A stretch of 64,000 nt of DNA from Arcuatula senhousia. Taxonomy: Eukaryota; Mollusca; Bivalvia; Mytilida; Mytilidae. Both the position numbers and the translations under genes were made by a program. Under the pieces are notes generated by a model. The model had not been told where the DNA came from. It made no database searches and saw nothing but the letters and a program-made list of their open reading frames with translations. The stretch is from assembly GCA_963971305.1 (NCBI GenBank), contig OZ020308.1:31587275-31651274 (forward strand), read 5' to 3'. Every line of letters starts with the position of its first letter. The stretch's first letter is position 1. Below, piece after piece: positions 1 through 11,890 of the stretch.

Positions 1-165
1 AAAAATTTCAGTCACAGTTTTCCCTGGAATCTCTGGAGCTACAAGTCACAGGCTCTTTATATTTGGCAGATGGCTTTCTCCTATAGTACTATATGGTGTG
101 AAGTGATTTTATACCCATAACTTATCAACTTCCTATTTACCGAATATTTTAAGACACAGGTGACA
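1..165 (+). repeat. diverged fragment of the 1452-1980 tandem family
   Basis: The phrase 'cagttttccctggaatct' followed by 'aagtcacaggctctttatattt' resembles, with several changes, the repeated phrase of the element at 1452-1980 (cagttttctcagctact, then aatcacagccacttgatattt). Seen by eye only. From 166 to 559 I see no feature. Confidence 0.35.
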
Positions 166-559
166 TATGTCTTCCATGAGAGACCGCCTTTCTAGTATTC
201 TCAAGCCATATATTTTTTTAAATAGATGGGGTAGAGAAGCATCTACTCATGTAAAGTAGATGTGGCAACTTTTTTACAGTGTTAACACAAACAAATAGCA
301 ATGAGTCATAGATGTAGATGAGTGAATGTGTGAGAAATATTCACGAGTTACCCAACAACCAAATAATTAACAATCGTGCACGATTGAATGTCACAAGTTC
401 TTTTTCCCATATTTCTTGATTTGGAATAAGTTATACTATTTATTGCAAACTATCATTGTCTTTGGAGCTACAATTATATCTGAATTTGGATTTTTTGTTG
501 TTGGACTATTTATGCAGGCAAAATGGTTTTTGACATGATAGACAATGTTAAAGGAAACA

Positions 560-985
560 TATTCTTTCATTTTTAATATTATTTCAGAGTTTGGCTTTAG
601 TGCCGTGTGGAGGTCGTAGAAAGCTTCCCCGTGCTTCAGTTGTATGCTCTTATATATTTTCGAGTACTGGAATATGTTTTGGAAAAACACAGTTTACATA
701 TTTTCAAAATTTGACAACGTTTGGCTGTTTCTTTAAAAAATGATAGATTTGTCTGTTTGGTCATTGTGGTAATATTTTTTGGCATTTTTTAAAATCAAAT
801 CTAATATTCTACCGGTTTTCCAAGTTTTCTACTCCTAGCGTGTCTGATGAAGGTTAATCCAGAAAAGCGCTTCACACGCAGTGAAATTTTGCTTTTGATC
901 ATTTTTTAAAATCATTTCAATATGTGGATCGTGTCTTTTTGGCACATATTCCATATTCTTTCGTTTTTAATAATAACATTTGAGT
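560..985 (+). repeat. single copy of the ~396-bp hammerhead-type repeat
   Basis: This stretch is nearly identical to the 396-bp tandem units at 41404-42300. It begins at 'tttttaatattatttcagag' and runs one unit plus about 100 bp into the next, ending after 'cgtttttaata', which is also where the other array stops. A 52-codon open stretch with a good 3' splice-site look (attatttcag) is shared with the other copies, but I do not recognise the product. The copy carries one hammerhead-like motif. Confidence 0.75.
838..879 (+). ncRNA. hammerhead ribozyme-like motif (copy A)
   Basis: In order: GCGTGT (stem I, 5' strand), CTGATGA core at 844-850, a weak stem II (GG/CC around TTAAT), GAAA core at 862-865, AGC/GCT as a loopless stem III, then TC with predicted cleavage after 873, and ACACGC pairing perfectly with GCGTGT. 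The base of stem II is A-A instead of the usual G-C, so activity may be low. Very short stem III is known for hammerheads of Penelope-like elements and retrozymes, which cleave best as dimers. Confidence 0.45.
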
Positions 986-1451
986 AACCAAAAACACATA
1001 AATTTTTATTTGCTCAGTGAAATAAAAGATTATCTGTTTACTAGAAAATCTCAATATTTCACTGCTTAGAATTTAGGTAATTATTAGATATCCTCACAAG
1101 TCCTATCACAACTTTATGTTTATCAATTGCTTTCCAGCACACACATATTTTAAACGCCCTCCTAAATTATGTAAATTCACTGCTGTTATTTATCTAAGAT
1201 ATTGTATCCCTGAATTTAGATGTCTGGTTTTTGTATGTCATTTTGTTTTTGTTTTAGTGAGTTTCATAACCATGTATTGTTAATTTCCATTTTGTGAGCT
1301 GGGGGAGTTATATCTTTAAGACAATCATTTTTGTTTTAGACTCCTTTTTTAGGGGGAGGGTAGTAACATTCCACTTCAATTGAAATTCAACATGTACATG
1401 TATTAGTTCAATGTAAGTTATTGACATTCCTATGCTATTAACTTTTCTTAT
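986..1451. other. no feature seen
   Basis: AT-rich sequence without a convincing ORF or repeat boundary. Confidence 0.5.
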
Positions 1452-1980
1452 TGGCCGGATTTCATGGAGTGAAAAATCAGGGCTATAAAATGGTGAATGT
1501 CGGGCCGGCGGGCGGTGTGCGGGTGGGAAAGAAATTTTCGTTACAGTTTTCTCAGCTACTATAAATCACAGCCACTTGATATTTAGTATAGAGCATTGGG
1601 GTGAGGTCCCATAAGGTGGGATGTGACTTCAGGTCTGTCGATCACCGACTTAGTTAATTTTTGACAATAATGTCCAATAGTAGAAAATTTTCATAACAGT
1701 TTTCTCAGCAACTATTTCTCATAGCCACTTGATATTTGGTATACAGTATCAGGGTGAGGTCCCATAAAGTGGGATGCGATTTTAGGTCTGTCCGTTATCT
1801 ACTTCCTGTTAACCGACTTAGTTAATTTTTGTCAATAATGTCCAATAGTAGAAAATTTTCGTAACAGTTTACTTAGCAACTACTAATCACAGCCTCTTGA
1901 TATTTGGTATGCAGCATCAACATGGACTCAAATAATGTGGTCTGTTGCTCACCTACTTCTTGTTAAACGAAATCCGGCCA
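1452..1980. mobile_element. non-autonomous element with TGGCCGGATTTC inverted ends
   Basis: TGGCCGGATTTC at the left end is matched by GAAATCCGGCCA at the right end. Inside are three diverged tandem units of about 150-170 bp, each containing 'acagttt..t.agcaact' and 'cacagcc.cttgatattt'. A GC-rich stretch (gggccggcgggcggtgtgcg) lies near the left end. No coding capacity. Confidence 0.6.
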
Positions 1981-2631
1981 TTTCTGTCTTTGACCCATTT
2001 TTTAAAAAAAAATTGTCAAGATAAGCATACAATTTGTCTGTAGCATTTGTTTTAGACTGAATTACATGGTTTACAAGTTCTTATTTTTTTTAACACATTT
2101 GCACAAAATTTAGTTTTTATTTCAAAATTATCATATGACAGATCACATTATAACTTGTTGTTAATGAAATACAACAAAAATAATCTATGTAAGAAGTATA
2201 TGTTGTTTTCTTAGTAGATTTGTTTTGTTATGTCATATCAAAATTTTTTGAATTATACCCCAGCTTCAAAAACGAGGTGGGCACCTTGTTAAACCGGTGT
2301 CTAGTTCTTTCTCACTTTTTTTTTGTAAAGGCAGGGGTATCACTAATGAGCATTAATTCACAGATTTCACTTGTTCCATCTCAATGTAAATGGAAAAATG
2401 TTGCTTAATCCATTATATTTATAACAGTAAGATTTATGAGTGATCATTTTGTATACATACCACATTTTAAGCAGTCTCTTCATTTTTTGAGCTGGGAAAA
2501 AACTGACACACATGAAAATAAATTTTAATTCCTCTGTATGCCAGTTAGTTTTAAAATAACATACAATGTATTTAACTTTGTCTCAGATGGTGGTCATTAA
2601 TACCTAGTTTCATTGTAATCAGTATATTATT
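1981..2631. other. no feature seen
   Basis: AT-rich; the 62-codon ORF at 2220-2408 has no recognisable content. Confidence 0.5.
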
Positions 2632-3611
2632 ATACCCCCCACTTCAAAAGTGGGGGGTATATAGTGATAGGGGTGTCCGTCCGTCCTTCCGTCCGTCCTT
2701 CCGTCCTTCCGTCCGTCCGTCCTTCCGTTACACTTCAGGGTACCCATCTCTTATCCACAACTCCTTCTAAACCCCTTGGTGGATTTTCATGAAACTTACA
2801 CACAATCTTTGTGACATAATGTAGATGTGCACCTACTATTTTAAAATTTGATCAGAATGATTTTTGGGGTTTCCCATAGCAAAACATGGACTTAGCCATT
2901 GGACTTCATGGGGGTACCCATCTCTTATCCGCAACTCCTCCTAAACCCCTTGGTGGATTTTCATGAAACTTACACACAATCTTTGTGACATAATGTAGAT
3001 GTGCACCTACTATTTTAAAATTTGATCAGAATGATTTTTTGGGTTTCCCATAGCAAAACATGGACTTAGCCATTCGGCTACATGGGGGTACCCATCTCTT
3101 ATCCTCAACTCCTCCTAAACCCCTTGATGGATTTTCATGAAACTTACACACAATCTTTGTGACATAAAGTAGATGTGCACCTACTATTTTAAAATTTGAT
3201 CAGAATGATTTTTGGGGTTTCCCATAGCAAAACATGGACTTAGCCATTCGGCTACATGGGGGTACCCATCTCTTATCCGCAACTCCTCCTAAACCCCTTG
3301 ATGGATTTTCATGAAACTTACACACAATCTTTGTGACATAATGTAGATGTGCACCTACTATTCTAAAATTTTATCAGAATGATTCTTGGGGTTTCCCAAA
3401 GCAATACATGGACTCAGCCATTCGACTACATGGGGGTGCCCATCTCTTATCTGCAACTCCTCCTAAACCCCTTGATGGATTTTCATGAAACTTACACACA
3501 ATCTCTGTGACATAATGTAGATGTGCATCTCCTATTTTAAAATTTTATCTGATTAATTTGTTTGGGGGTGGGGGGTATTTATTTGTGAGCTGCGGCTCAC
3601 AGTTTTTCTAG
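2632..3611 (+). mobile_element. Helitron/Helentron-like non-autonomous element with 175-bp tandem units
   Basis: The 5' end is a palindrome (tacccccc...ggggggta), followed by a run of GTCCGTCC/TTCCGTCC. Five internal units of about 175 bp repeat 'ggtacccatctcttatcc' (2739, 2913, 3088, 3262, and a variant at 3437). The 3' end is a hairpin GTGAGC-TGCG-GCTCAC (3585-3600), then AGTTTTT and CTAG followed by T, as expected of a rolling-circle transposon terminus. No ORF of note. The element at 61602-62452 ends in the same way. Confidence 0.6.
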
Positions 3612-4924
3612 TTTATGTTAAGTTTTATCATGAGAGAGATATATTTTTAACAAGTTACTCAGTCAAATATTATATTGAATTTTATTTTATATGGAAGTGG
3701 AGTGGTCGTATTGTAATTATATAAATTTATTTTTAATTTTTATATTTATTTGTTTTATCATTATAATGTTGAGCAATTCCAAGTTTAGTAGCTCCTTTAC
3801 CAAGAAAATGTATTATTAACAGATGTGAGGTGACATTAATCAAGAGATTTTGAATGTCACCAGTTACCGTAAGAATATAGAGGTGAATATGACCTCCTTT
3901 GTTGACAATTTTTGGGGCTATTTCAGAAATAAATCAATGGAGGGGATTAGGGATGGAAGGCACATTTTTCCAAACCCCACCACCCATACTAATTTTTATA
4001 CTCCATCTATGAAACAAGGGGGGGGTGTAGTGTTTTTTTGTCTGTTCGTATGTGCATCCCAAATGTTGCAAGATGGGGCATTATGTCTGTAATACATATT
4101 CTTGTTTTAAGAATGTTTAATTCATTTTTCTTATGAACCCAATCTTATAATGTATAAAAAGTGCCCACCCACTTTATTTTTTTCCTGGAATAGCCATTTA
4201 CTTGAGAACTATTTTTGTGAAATCTTCAAAATTGAAATACCCCCGGTAATACCATAGTAATGTTAATTGTCTTAAAAGCCTTCCCTGAAATTATTTCTGC
4301 TGTTAGAAATATGAGTGATAGTTTTATTAGAAATAATTTGCACTAAGAAATATTTCTTTTATTTTTGATAACTATCATGCTGCAAGTTATACATGCAATA
4401 AAAAATTACAGTTCCAGGTAAAATATTTTGCTATGCCTGATGCATGTTTTGTTAATATCACAGTTTTAAATGTTCAAAATATGACTGAGGTCACTGAATA
4501 TCTATCTATTCCTATGTTTTTCTTTCACATTTGTTTTTTATAAAGAAATCTGAGTGTATTATGCATCAGTTATTTTGTTATATGAAAGAGAATAAATTTG
4601 AAAAAACTTGACTTATTCAGCTTCTTAATCTTATACATCCAAATTGTCCAATTGGTAGTATAGTAATTGCACTATAGCCTAGAAATATTGGGATATTTCC
4701 TAAGTACTGTAAATTTATTTATTTATTCATGACTACAATATTTCGTGTTTTATTGTCATTACTTTTTGGCGGCTATTTATTTTTGTAATTTGTTGTAAAA
4801 ACAATTAAATTACTATGAAAATAAGAAAATTCACGACAATTTATTTTCAAGAATGTCTGTTCTGCTGCAAATATAGATGGCTCACAAAATAAGTTGGTTT
4901 GCAGTATATTGTGAAGAAATATTT
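3612..4924. other. no feature seen
   Basis: AT-rich sequence. The 80-codon ORF near 3850 has no recognisable motif. Confidence 0.5.
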
Positions 4925-5448
4925 AGGGCCCCGCATCTGCCCTATAGTTTTCACTTTGTCCGTCTGTCAACAATTCTTGTGAACACTAAAACTCAAAAAC
5001 TATTAACAACACAGTTCTTAAATTTTGTACAGCTACTTAGTAGCATGTCATAATTTGCTTATTAAAATTTTATGCAAAAATGTTAGATATTTTCGGAAAA
5101 AAACTTCATTTTTTATCGAAAATCACAGATTTTGAGAATTGGACTTTGTGAACACTATAACTCAAAAACTGTTAACAATACAGTCCTGAAATTCTGTACA
5201 GCTGCTAAGTAGCATGTCTTGATTTGCATATTAAAATTTCGTGCAAATTTGTTAAATAGTTTTGAAAAAAAACTTCATTTTTTTACGAAAATCACAGATT
5301 TTGAGAATTGGACTTTGTGAACACTAAAACTCATAGGCTATTAACAATACAGCTCTGGAGTTTCATACACATTCCATGGAACATGCCTTAGTGGTTATAA
5401 TCAAAGTTAGTATTTTGAGAACACTTAGATTTTTTGCGGCGGGGCCCT
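4925..5448. mobile_element. element with AGGGCCCCGC inverted ends and ~168-bp tandem units
   Basis: AGGGCCCCGC at 4925-4934 is matched by GCGGGGCCCT at 5439-5448. Three internal units at about 4980, 5149 and 5317 share 'gtgaacacta.aactca'. A short GTCCGTCTGTC run follows the left end. Non-coding and of the same general build as the other GTCCGTCC-bearing elements. Confidence 0.6.
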
Positions 5449-5929
5449 TTCTGACTTTGTCAATATTCTAGTGGATTTTGTCTCCCTTGTGAAGCAGAGC
5501 AGAGTAGGTGTTGCTAAACCAGTGGCAGTGGCGTTAAATATCAATTTTAAAGTTTTATGAACACCTCCATATCTCAAAAACTATAAGTCCTAGGTTGATG
5601 AACTTGGTATGCATATGCCCAAGAAATAGCTGGCACAGTTGCATCTGTCTGTTGGTTTCTTTCCAAGATCTTTTTATAGGATTTATGGCTCGTTATTGAA
5701 TGAAAATATAGGAAAATAAAGAATTTGCATTTCTAATGGTGCCGGCAAGGGATACCTACTATAATGTTTACTTTTTAATGTCTCTGTGGTATGACTTTTC
5801 AATCAGCGATAGCATTAACTATAATGTTAAAATATTAGGAGCTGATGATATTTGGCACCTTTATGAAAGCGTCTGATATCATAGGATGCCTCTTCAGGTC
5901 TGTCGCATATCTACTTTGAAAATCTGTTT
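5449..5929. repeat. fragment of a dispersed repeat also present at 21236-21420
   Basis: 'cacctccatatctcaa' followed by 'agtcctaggttgatgaa' is shared with about 21302-21340, embedded in otherwise unremarkable sequence. Confidence 0.45.
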
Positions 5930-6424
5930 TTGGGGCCCGGGAGGCGAATAGGCCCGCAGCAGCGCTAAGCTTGTCGGTAAAAGTCCACTAAAGAGCGCTC
6001 AGAAACCTGACATCGGGGTCAGGCCGCTTTGCCCACAAAGCGACTGGGATGTGTGCCCCAGGTGGTTGAATGGGGCAGGCCTGACATCGAGAGATGCGGG
6101 GTCGTCAGGCGATAATGCGGAGAACCTGACCGCAAACCATAGTGGTGCACCGTGTTGGGAAAAATGTCACGTTCCTCGCACGTTAAAGGTCTCGGTAAGA
6201 GTAGGACCCGTAGGATCCCCATGCAGGAGGCAAAATTTCCCGTCCCTACCCATCACTCCTTTTTCCAGTGGCAGTCAAAACTCTCCTACCCGATTGGCCT
6301 TGTGTCCCCATTTCCTCCACTTCATCATCATTTCATGTTCATTGTATCACCACTTTCATGTTCATCTCCCGGATAAAGCCGAAATCGCGCTGCTTGGGAG
6401 TAAAGCAATAACTAACTAACTAAC
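5930..6424 (+). mobile_element. GC-rich retroposon fragment with (TAAC)n tail
   Basis: About 490 bp that is clearly more GC-rich than its surroundings and ends in 'aataactaactaactaact', a short-unit 3' tail typical of LINE-mobilised sequences. Overlapping short ORFs on both strands (for example 6051-6419) show no recognised domain and probably only reflect the base composition. It could be a SINE or the 3' end of a LINE. Confidence 0.45.
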
Positions 6425-6821
6425 TAATTGTTACGGCAAAGACGAAAATCAGAAACGGATGACGGGACGGACACCGGATCATTTATGACCGTAACAATAA
6501 GAATGTTCTTATTATTACGGCACTTATTTTTACGGCATGGACGATATAATTGACATAAGAGATTTACCAGAGATAAGATATTTTATAGTTAACTTCTTTC
6601 GCTATTACTAATAATAATTTAACTTTTTGCCGTAGTGAGTGTCCCGGCTAAAGAGAAATCATGATCTCTTCTGTATACACTCCTATGGTTAAGAAATATC
6701 TAACACTTAAATTGTAAAGAATGGACGGACACGAACAAAATTTTTGTTTTGGGAAAAAAAATAAATGATAGTCCGAGCTTTGAAACTGAAGATGTAGACG
6801 AACTTGTATTCAACCGTTATC

Positions 6822-6926
6822 ATCGACTGTGATGGATGCCTTGAATGGTTTCACCAGAAATGCGCAGGATTAAAACGAAAACCCGAAAGCCACTTATTGG
6901 TTGTATGTGTCGCATGTTCAATAAGT
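6822..6926 (+). pseudogene. PHD zinc-finger remnant
   Basis: Too short for a normal ORF call. In the frame starting at 6822 the translation reads IDCDGCLEWFHQKC, then 14 residues, then CVAC. This gives the C-x2-C, W-F-H, C and C-x2-C half of a PHD finger (the residues binding the second half of the zinc pair and the conserved aromatic). An in-frame stop lies at 6795 and the reading runs out where the nested MITE begins. PHD fingers of this kind are common in ORFs of invertebrate transposons; here it is a fossil of the host element. Confidence 0.6.
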
Positions 6927-7350
6927 CATACATGTGACGGATCCGTGATGACAAAGCTGGAGATTTAGATTTTTTTGGCTGGAGATTGGACCTAAAAGCG
7001 GGAGATTTTCAAAGCCCATTACAATTGCATTTCGGTGTCAATTGGGGGCACTAGCGTGTGCCAAATATACATGGCTTCATTGATTAATCTCTAACTGTTT
7101 ATACAATCATCAGGCCAATTATGGCAATAAACCTTTAATTAACACCTTTACCTGTTAAATTAACGTTTACCTAATTGGCAAACCCCTAAAACAACGGAAA
7201 TGTTTTATGACTGAACAATTAAAAGGTCTATAAAACTAAAATTTTATCGTGTCTTGAAAAAGCGGGAGATTACACAAAAAGTCGGGAGAACGGGAGATGG
7301 ATCAAAAAGTCGGGAGATTTCGTCTCCCGGCGGGAGAATCACATGTATGA
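6926..7350. mobile_element. nested MITE inside the 6431-7619 element
   Basis: TCATACATGTGA at 6926-6937 is mirrored by TCACATGTATGA at 7339-7350. The interior carries repeated 'gcgggagatt'/'gtcgggaga' phrases and the palindrome tctcccggcgggaga. It cuts the PHD reading frame of the host element. Confidence 0.55.
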
Positions 7351-7619
7351 TAAGTTATCAGAATAACTTTGAGTTAAATTTAGATTATTAGAATTTTTTG
7401 CCCGCTTGGATTGCATAAATTAAAAAAAATGCCACTCTTTATTTCATACAGGGATGTCCAAAACAAGTTTTATTTAATCCCTGTTTCATATCGTCACTAT
7501 ATGGATCTATATCTTTTTGCCGTAATAATAAGTGCCGTAACAAATATTCTTATTGTTACGGTCATAAATGATTCGGTCTCCGTCCCGTCATCCGTTCCCG
7601 ATTTTCGTCTTTGCCATAA

Positions 7620-8021
7620 CCGTATCCTGTGCCTTTAAAAAAGCCAACTTTCAATGTTTTGCAGTCGCCAGTGCAGGGAATCTGATGGTTCTGTTCTAAT
7701 GAAACATTTTTTTGCAGATAGAGAAAAGCTGTTGCTAATTGCTTCATGTTAAGCAATCTTTAGGAACGTGTTATGGGCGCAGGCCTTCTAAGGCTTCTAT
7801 GTCCATTTCTGTTGTCTCCTTTTGATTGCCCTTCTGTTCGAAGCTTCTTAATTAGATGATTGTACAGTTCTTTTGCACATGTGAGGTCATATTTGACGTC
7901 CTGATTTCCCCAAAATGTGTCTAGGGCTATTTCAAAACGTTTTACGTTTTGGACTGGATTGTGCTATCTGGTAGGCTGTTCCAAGGATTTGTTGGTGAAT
8001 GAGATTTGCGTGAATTTTTTT
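7620..8021. other. no gene; small repeat fragment
   Basis: 'gcagatagagaaaagctgtt' at about 7717 is a fragment of the tandem unit in the element at 12545-14155. Otherwise featureless. Confidence 0.45.
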
Positions 8022-8520
8022 ATGCCCCAGCGACGACATGTTGGGGGCATTAAGTTTTACTCATGTCCGTCCGTCATTATGAATTTCAAGTTTTTCTTAG
8101 GAACCGTACATCAGAATGATTTGAAACTTAGTAGGATTGTTCAGTATGACAAACTATACGTCCTTTGCAATTTTGAGAACTGTCAGACATCTTCTTCCTG
8201 TTTGGGACTTAGACTATGAACATTTTCGTCAAGCTTTTCTCAGGAACCATGCATGAGAATCATTTGAAACTTGGTAGGATGGTTCAGTATGACAAACTAT
8301 ACGTCATAAGCGATTTTGAGAACTGTCAGATATCTACTTCCTCTTTGGGACTTAGGCCAATGGGAAAATATGTGAACATGACTAGGAAAATTTCCGTCAA
8401 GCTTTTCTCAGGAACCATGCATGAAAATGATTTGAAACTAGGTAGGATGGTTCAGTATGACAAACTATACATTCTAAGCGATTTTTAGACCAGTCAGACA
8501 TCTACTTCCTGTTTGGACAC
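8022..8520 (+). mobile_element. ATGCCCC-hairpin element with three tandem units
   Basis: It starts with a hairpin (atgcccc...gggggcat, 8022-8050) and 'gtccgtccgtcat'. Three units follow, each with 'ggaacc.tgcat.agaatgattt', 'ggttcagtatgacaaactat' and 'cagacatctacttcctgttt'. The same family lies in reverse orientation at 51982-52483, and a decayed piece lies at 15540-15740. The 100- and 90-codon ORFs across it are by-products of the repeats. Confidence 0.65.
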
Positions 8521-9059
8521 ATTCCTTCTTTATCTTAAATTTCATGCTGTTCCGTCTTGCTCTTGTGTTTGTGTCCCTTACTTGCATATTTTCAGTACTT
8601 CTTTGTCATATACCCCCTTGAGTATCTTGAATTTTTCAATACTATTCCCACGTAGCCTTCTATAGTACTTAAAGGTAGCATAGAAGGCTGATTATTTTGT
8701 TTTTCATTATTTTCTTTCTAGTGAAGCATTCAATTTTCATTGCATCTTCATTTTTCGTATAAAAGTGAAAGGTAAATCTTTGACATTCATTCGTTATTAA
8801 TGCTATATACATATCTAAAAACATATCAAGATATATTTTGTAATTAGCATACGGTATAACTTATGTCGATCATTTAAAAGTTAAAAAAGGTACTCGTTTT
8901 TAACACATTTGCATAAAATTAACACAAGTTTTTATGTTAATATTACCATATGTTCATTACTTATAAATGTTTCAAAGGTTAACCTGAAAGGGAACAAAAG
9001 ACCTTTTCTCGTTAGTTTATACATTGAAGACCCGGTGGGCTACTTTTTAAAGACTTTTG
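8521..9059. other. no feature seen
   Basis: AT-rich, no ORF or boundary. Confidence 0.5.
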
Positions 9060-9959
9060 TGTAAAATTAATTAAGTGAAAAGTATAATAGCTAGGCATCT
9101 GATATCAGGTATACAGACACTAAGGGTTATGGTCTATGCAACTGGCACCATGCCATTTGACCCTGACCCTATTTTCATGGTTTAGTGACTCTGTTGACTT
9201 GGATGAAGTGAAAAGTATATTATCTTCTCCTTCGCTTTGCTCATCCGAAGATAAAATATTTCTCATATAAAAAAAATAACAACAACAGTTTTGGGACATT
9301 TCCACACCGACCAGGTTAATTAAACAAATACAAAAAGCTGTGGTTTTAATTTACCGGCACTGGTAGATGGGACAACATGAATATCTACAAAATTATAGAC
9401 AAGAATTAAAATATATCCTCATAATTAGCAATCAAAATATAACTGTCACGGTGTATTATATATACACTCAAAACTCCACTACAAAGCGTTAATATACAAA
9501 AAAATATATATCTGTCGAGCTGGTGTATTCAGTGTGAAAACTCTCGACAACTGAATCCTGTGAAAATTCTACCTTAAATATGACCAAACCAAATTACTAA
9601 AAATAATCCACAGAAAAAGTAGATTTAATTGAAATTCTTAACCGAAGAGAAAGTAAAATATTATGGTTAGGCATCTTATATTATATTTGGGGATTATGGT
9701 TTACACAACTGACGTCACTATGTAATGAGACCTTGACCCCATTTTCATGGTTGAATGACTTAGTGAATGTTGGTCTTTTTCATTGTTTCTCAATAGCTGT
9801 GGTATCTAGAACACACTTCAGACATTTTTGTGATGGTTAAAAGGAATTCTGTCATCTGTCACCTGACCTCGACCTTAACTTTTCTGAAGGCCCAACTAGA
9901 CCTTCAATGAGTTCTGTGATGGTGCCAACTGGCGAAACATACTTTAGTGTCAACTCTTG
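9060..9959 (+). mobile_element. short relative of the satellite-bearing element in intron 1
   Basis: One satellite unit (9066-9200, 'gtataatagctaggcatctg' to the cttggatgaagtg end), a second diverged unit at about 9660, and the terminal segment 'actttagtgtcaactcttgt' (ending about 9960) all match the element at 15799-20381. The middle (about 9200-9650) is unrelated sequence. This looks like a low-copy version of the same element with one or two units instead of about 23. Confidence 0.6.
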
Positions 9960-11469
9960 TCATCTTGTCAGCGCAACTCCTCTGAAACTACTGAACCGAA
10001 TTCAATGAAACGTGGTATACTCATGGGAAAAAAAAGCTGTGCGTGTCTCTTGGAAATCAATTGTACCAATATTTCTCATAATCAGAAAATCGTAAAAAAT
10101 ACGGTTATCGAATTGAAATTGTCACTGAATGTCGAGTGGACCATGCAGATCAATTTTGGGTAAAAATCCGAAAAAAATTTAATTCCAGTTTCTGAGATTC
10201 AAAAATCATTTTTTTTAACCCAAAAATGAAAAATCAAGATTTTCACTCAAAATTTAAACTCACCTGTTAACTTTTAACTAAAAGGAGAAACTTTTTTGGT
10301 GAAAACTTAATTTCAAAAATGTGCATTGTTTCCAAAGTGTGATTTTGTGAATTTCAAATTGACACTACCTGATTTCAAACTGCAAACAAAACATCTTTTA
10401 GGTGTCTAAAAATGAATTTCTTTGCCCAATTGAGAAAAATGATTTTGCAACTCTTTTGTGATAAATGTATGGTATACTAAATAAAATTTTGATTTTGTGA
10501 CTTTTCAAAGTGATGCACAGTTTCTTTTTTCCATTAGTATATATAGGAAGGACACCATATGTGGCTGTGTTTATGACCAGGAATTTTTTATCCTTAAATT
10601 TTTGTGGGGAAAATGGCCCTTTGAACTTTTTGGGGAAACGGGGGGGGGAAGGGTAGCATCGTTTTGTAGTCCAAAACAAACTTTAATTCATTTTATTTTT
10701 ATTATTATTTCTGGTTTAACCTTTAAATTGTATAGATTCTGTTTAATTATGCTAGTCTTATTTGGCTTTTTGGTTCATAATGTGACATATTAGAAAAAAA
10801 CCATATCCATCTATTTGAGTTAAAATATAAAAAAAAGTTTTCAGGAATAAATATAATATAATTAGCAGTCACGAAAACGCATCACACCATATGAGACTCC
10901 TACCTAAAGCTGAATACTAAATATCGAAAGCCTGCTAATAACAGTTGCTGAAAAACATAAACCGCGACGGATTCACAAAAGGACGGACGCCGGCGCATTT
11001 CTTCGGTCCCGGTCCACGTTGTTGGGACACTCAAAGCAAGAGTATGTGTGCAATGGCTTTTGTAGAAGTGGTTCAACAGTAATATTATAGCATTTAAGGC
11101 TCTCTTTTTGAGATGATCATGAATAGGTTAATATATAGTTATTTCTCTGTGTCATGTTGAATACTGTACTAACCATGAACATGTATTAAAAAAGATGTGC
11201 CTGATAGACTTAAATTTTGTTGTGAAAACTGAAATTCGCATGGCCTATACATTCTTAAATCTAAGCAGATAGACTATTTGATTTGCACTGAACGTGCAAA
11301 CAAACACTATGGGTTTCCCTTCTAAATTTTTTTACAAATCTCTATTATATCCCATCCGCACTATATATAATAATAATAAAAAAGAATACTCGTAAACTAA
11401 ATCCATTATTATTGATTATCTTTAAAATACATGTATTGAAAGCCTCGCCTTTTTAACAGTTTTCATATC
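9960..11469. other. repeat debris, no gene
   Basis: 9960-10170 has the 'ctcctctgaaactactgaac' phrase also seen in the element at 12545. Around 10860-11030 is a short reverse-oriented fragment with 'ggacggacgccgg'. A run of G lies at 10638-10646. No ORF with recognisable content. Confidence 0.4.
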
Positions 11470-11890
11470 CCGGCACATGAAGTGGCGAGGTATTATGTTA
11501 TTCCCCCAGTTTCTTTCGGTGTCTGTCTGTCTGTCAGTCCGTCCGTCCCCCGAAGGTTTCCGACCAAAAACTCGAAAACGCGTCAAGGGATTTAAATTAT
11601 ATTTTGTACAGCTTTCTAGTACAATAAAATACAAGTCAAGATTGATTTCCAGCATGATCCGAAGAATGGTTTTTCAGATATGCCACTTTGAAAAATCAAA
11701 TTTCATGAAGTTTTGAGTTTCCAACTGATAACTTTATAAACGCGTCAAGGGATTTGAATGATATTTTGCACAACTGTTTAGAACAATAAAATAAAGGTCA
11801 AGTTTAATTTCCAGCATGATCTGTAAAATAGTTTTTGAGATTGGCCACTTTGGAAAATAACATTTTATGAACTGTTGATATTATATCGTG
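11470..11890 (+). repeat. GTCTGTCTGTC-type element with two ~165-bp units
   Basis: A run 'gtctgtctgtctgtcagtcc' is followed by two diverged copies of a unit containing 'cgcgtcaagggattt', 'attttg.acag..tt.tagt', 'aataaaat' and 'tttccagcatgat'. Same general build as the other non-autonomous elements. Confidence 0.5.

Larger units (their letters stand above)
6431..7619. mobile_element. decayed DNA transposon with ~100-bp TIRs
   Basis: The left end (TTACGGCAAAGACGAAAATC...) is matched over about 100 bp, with a few changes, by the reverse complement of the right end (...cgtctttgccataa). Both arms include 'catttatgaccgtaacaata' or its complement. The interior holds a PHD-finger remnant and a nested MITE. 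A clear target-site duplication was not found. The element is non-functional because only about 100 bases of coding remnant remain. Confidence 0.7.

Noticed and set aside
6051..6419. 122-codon ORF in the GC-rich block
   Set aside because: ORFs of similar length exist in several frames and on both strands, as expected from GC content; no domain.
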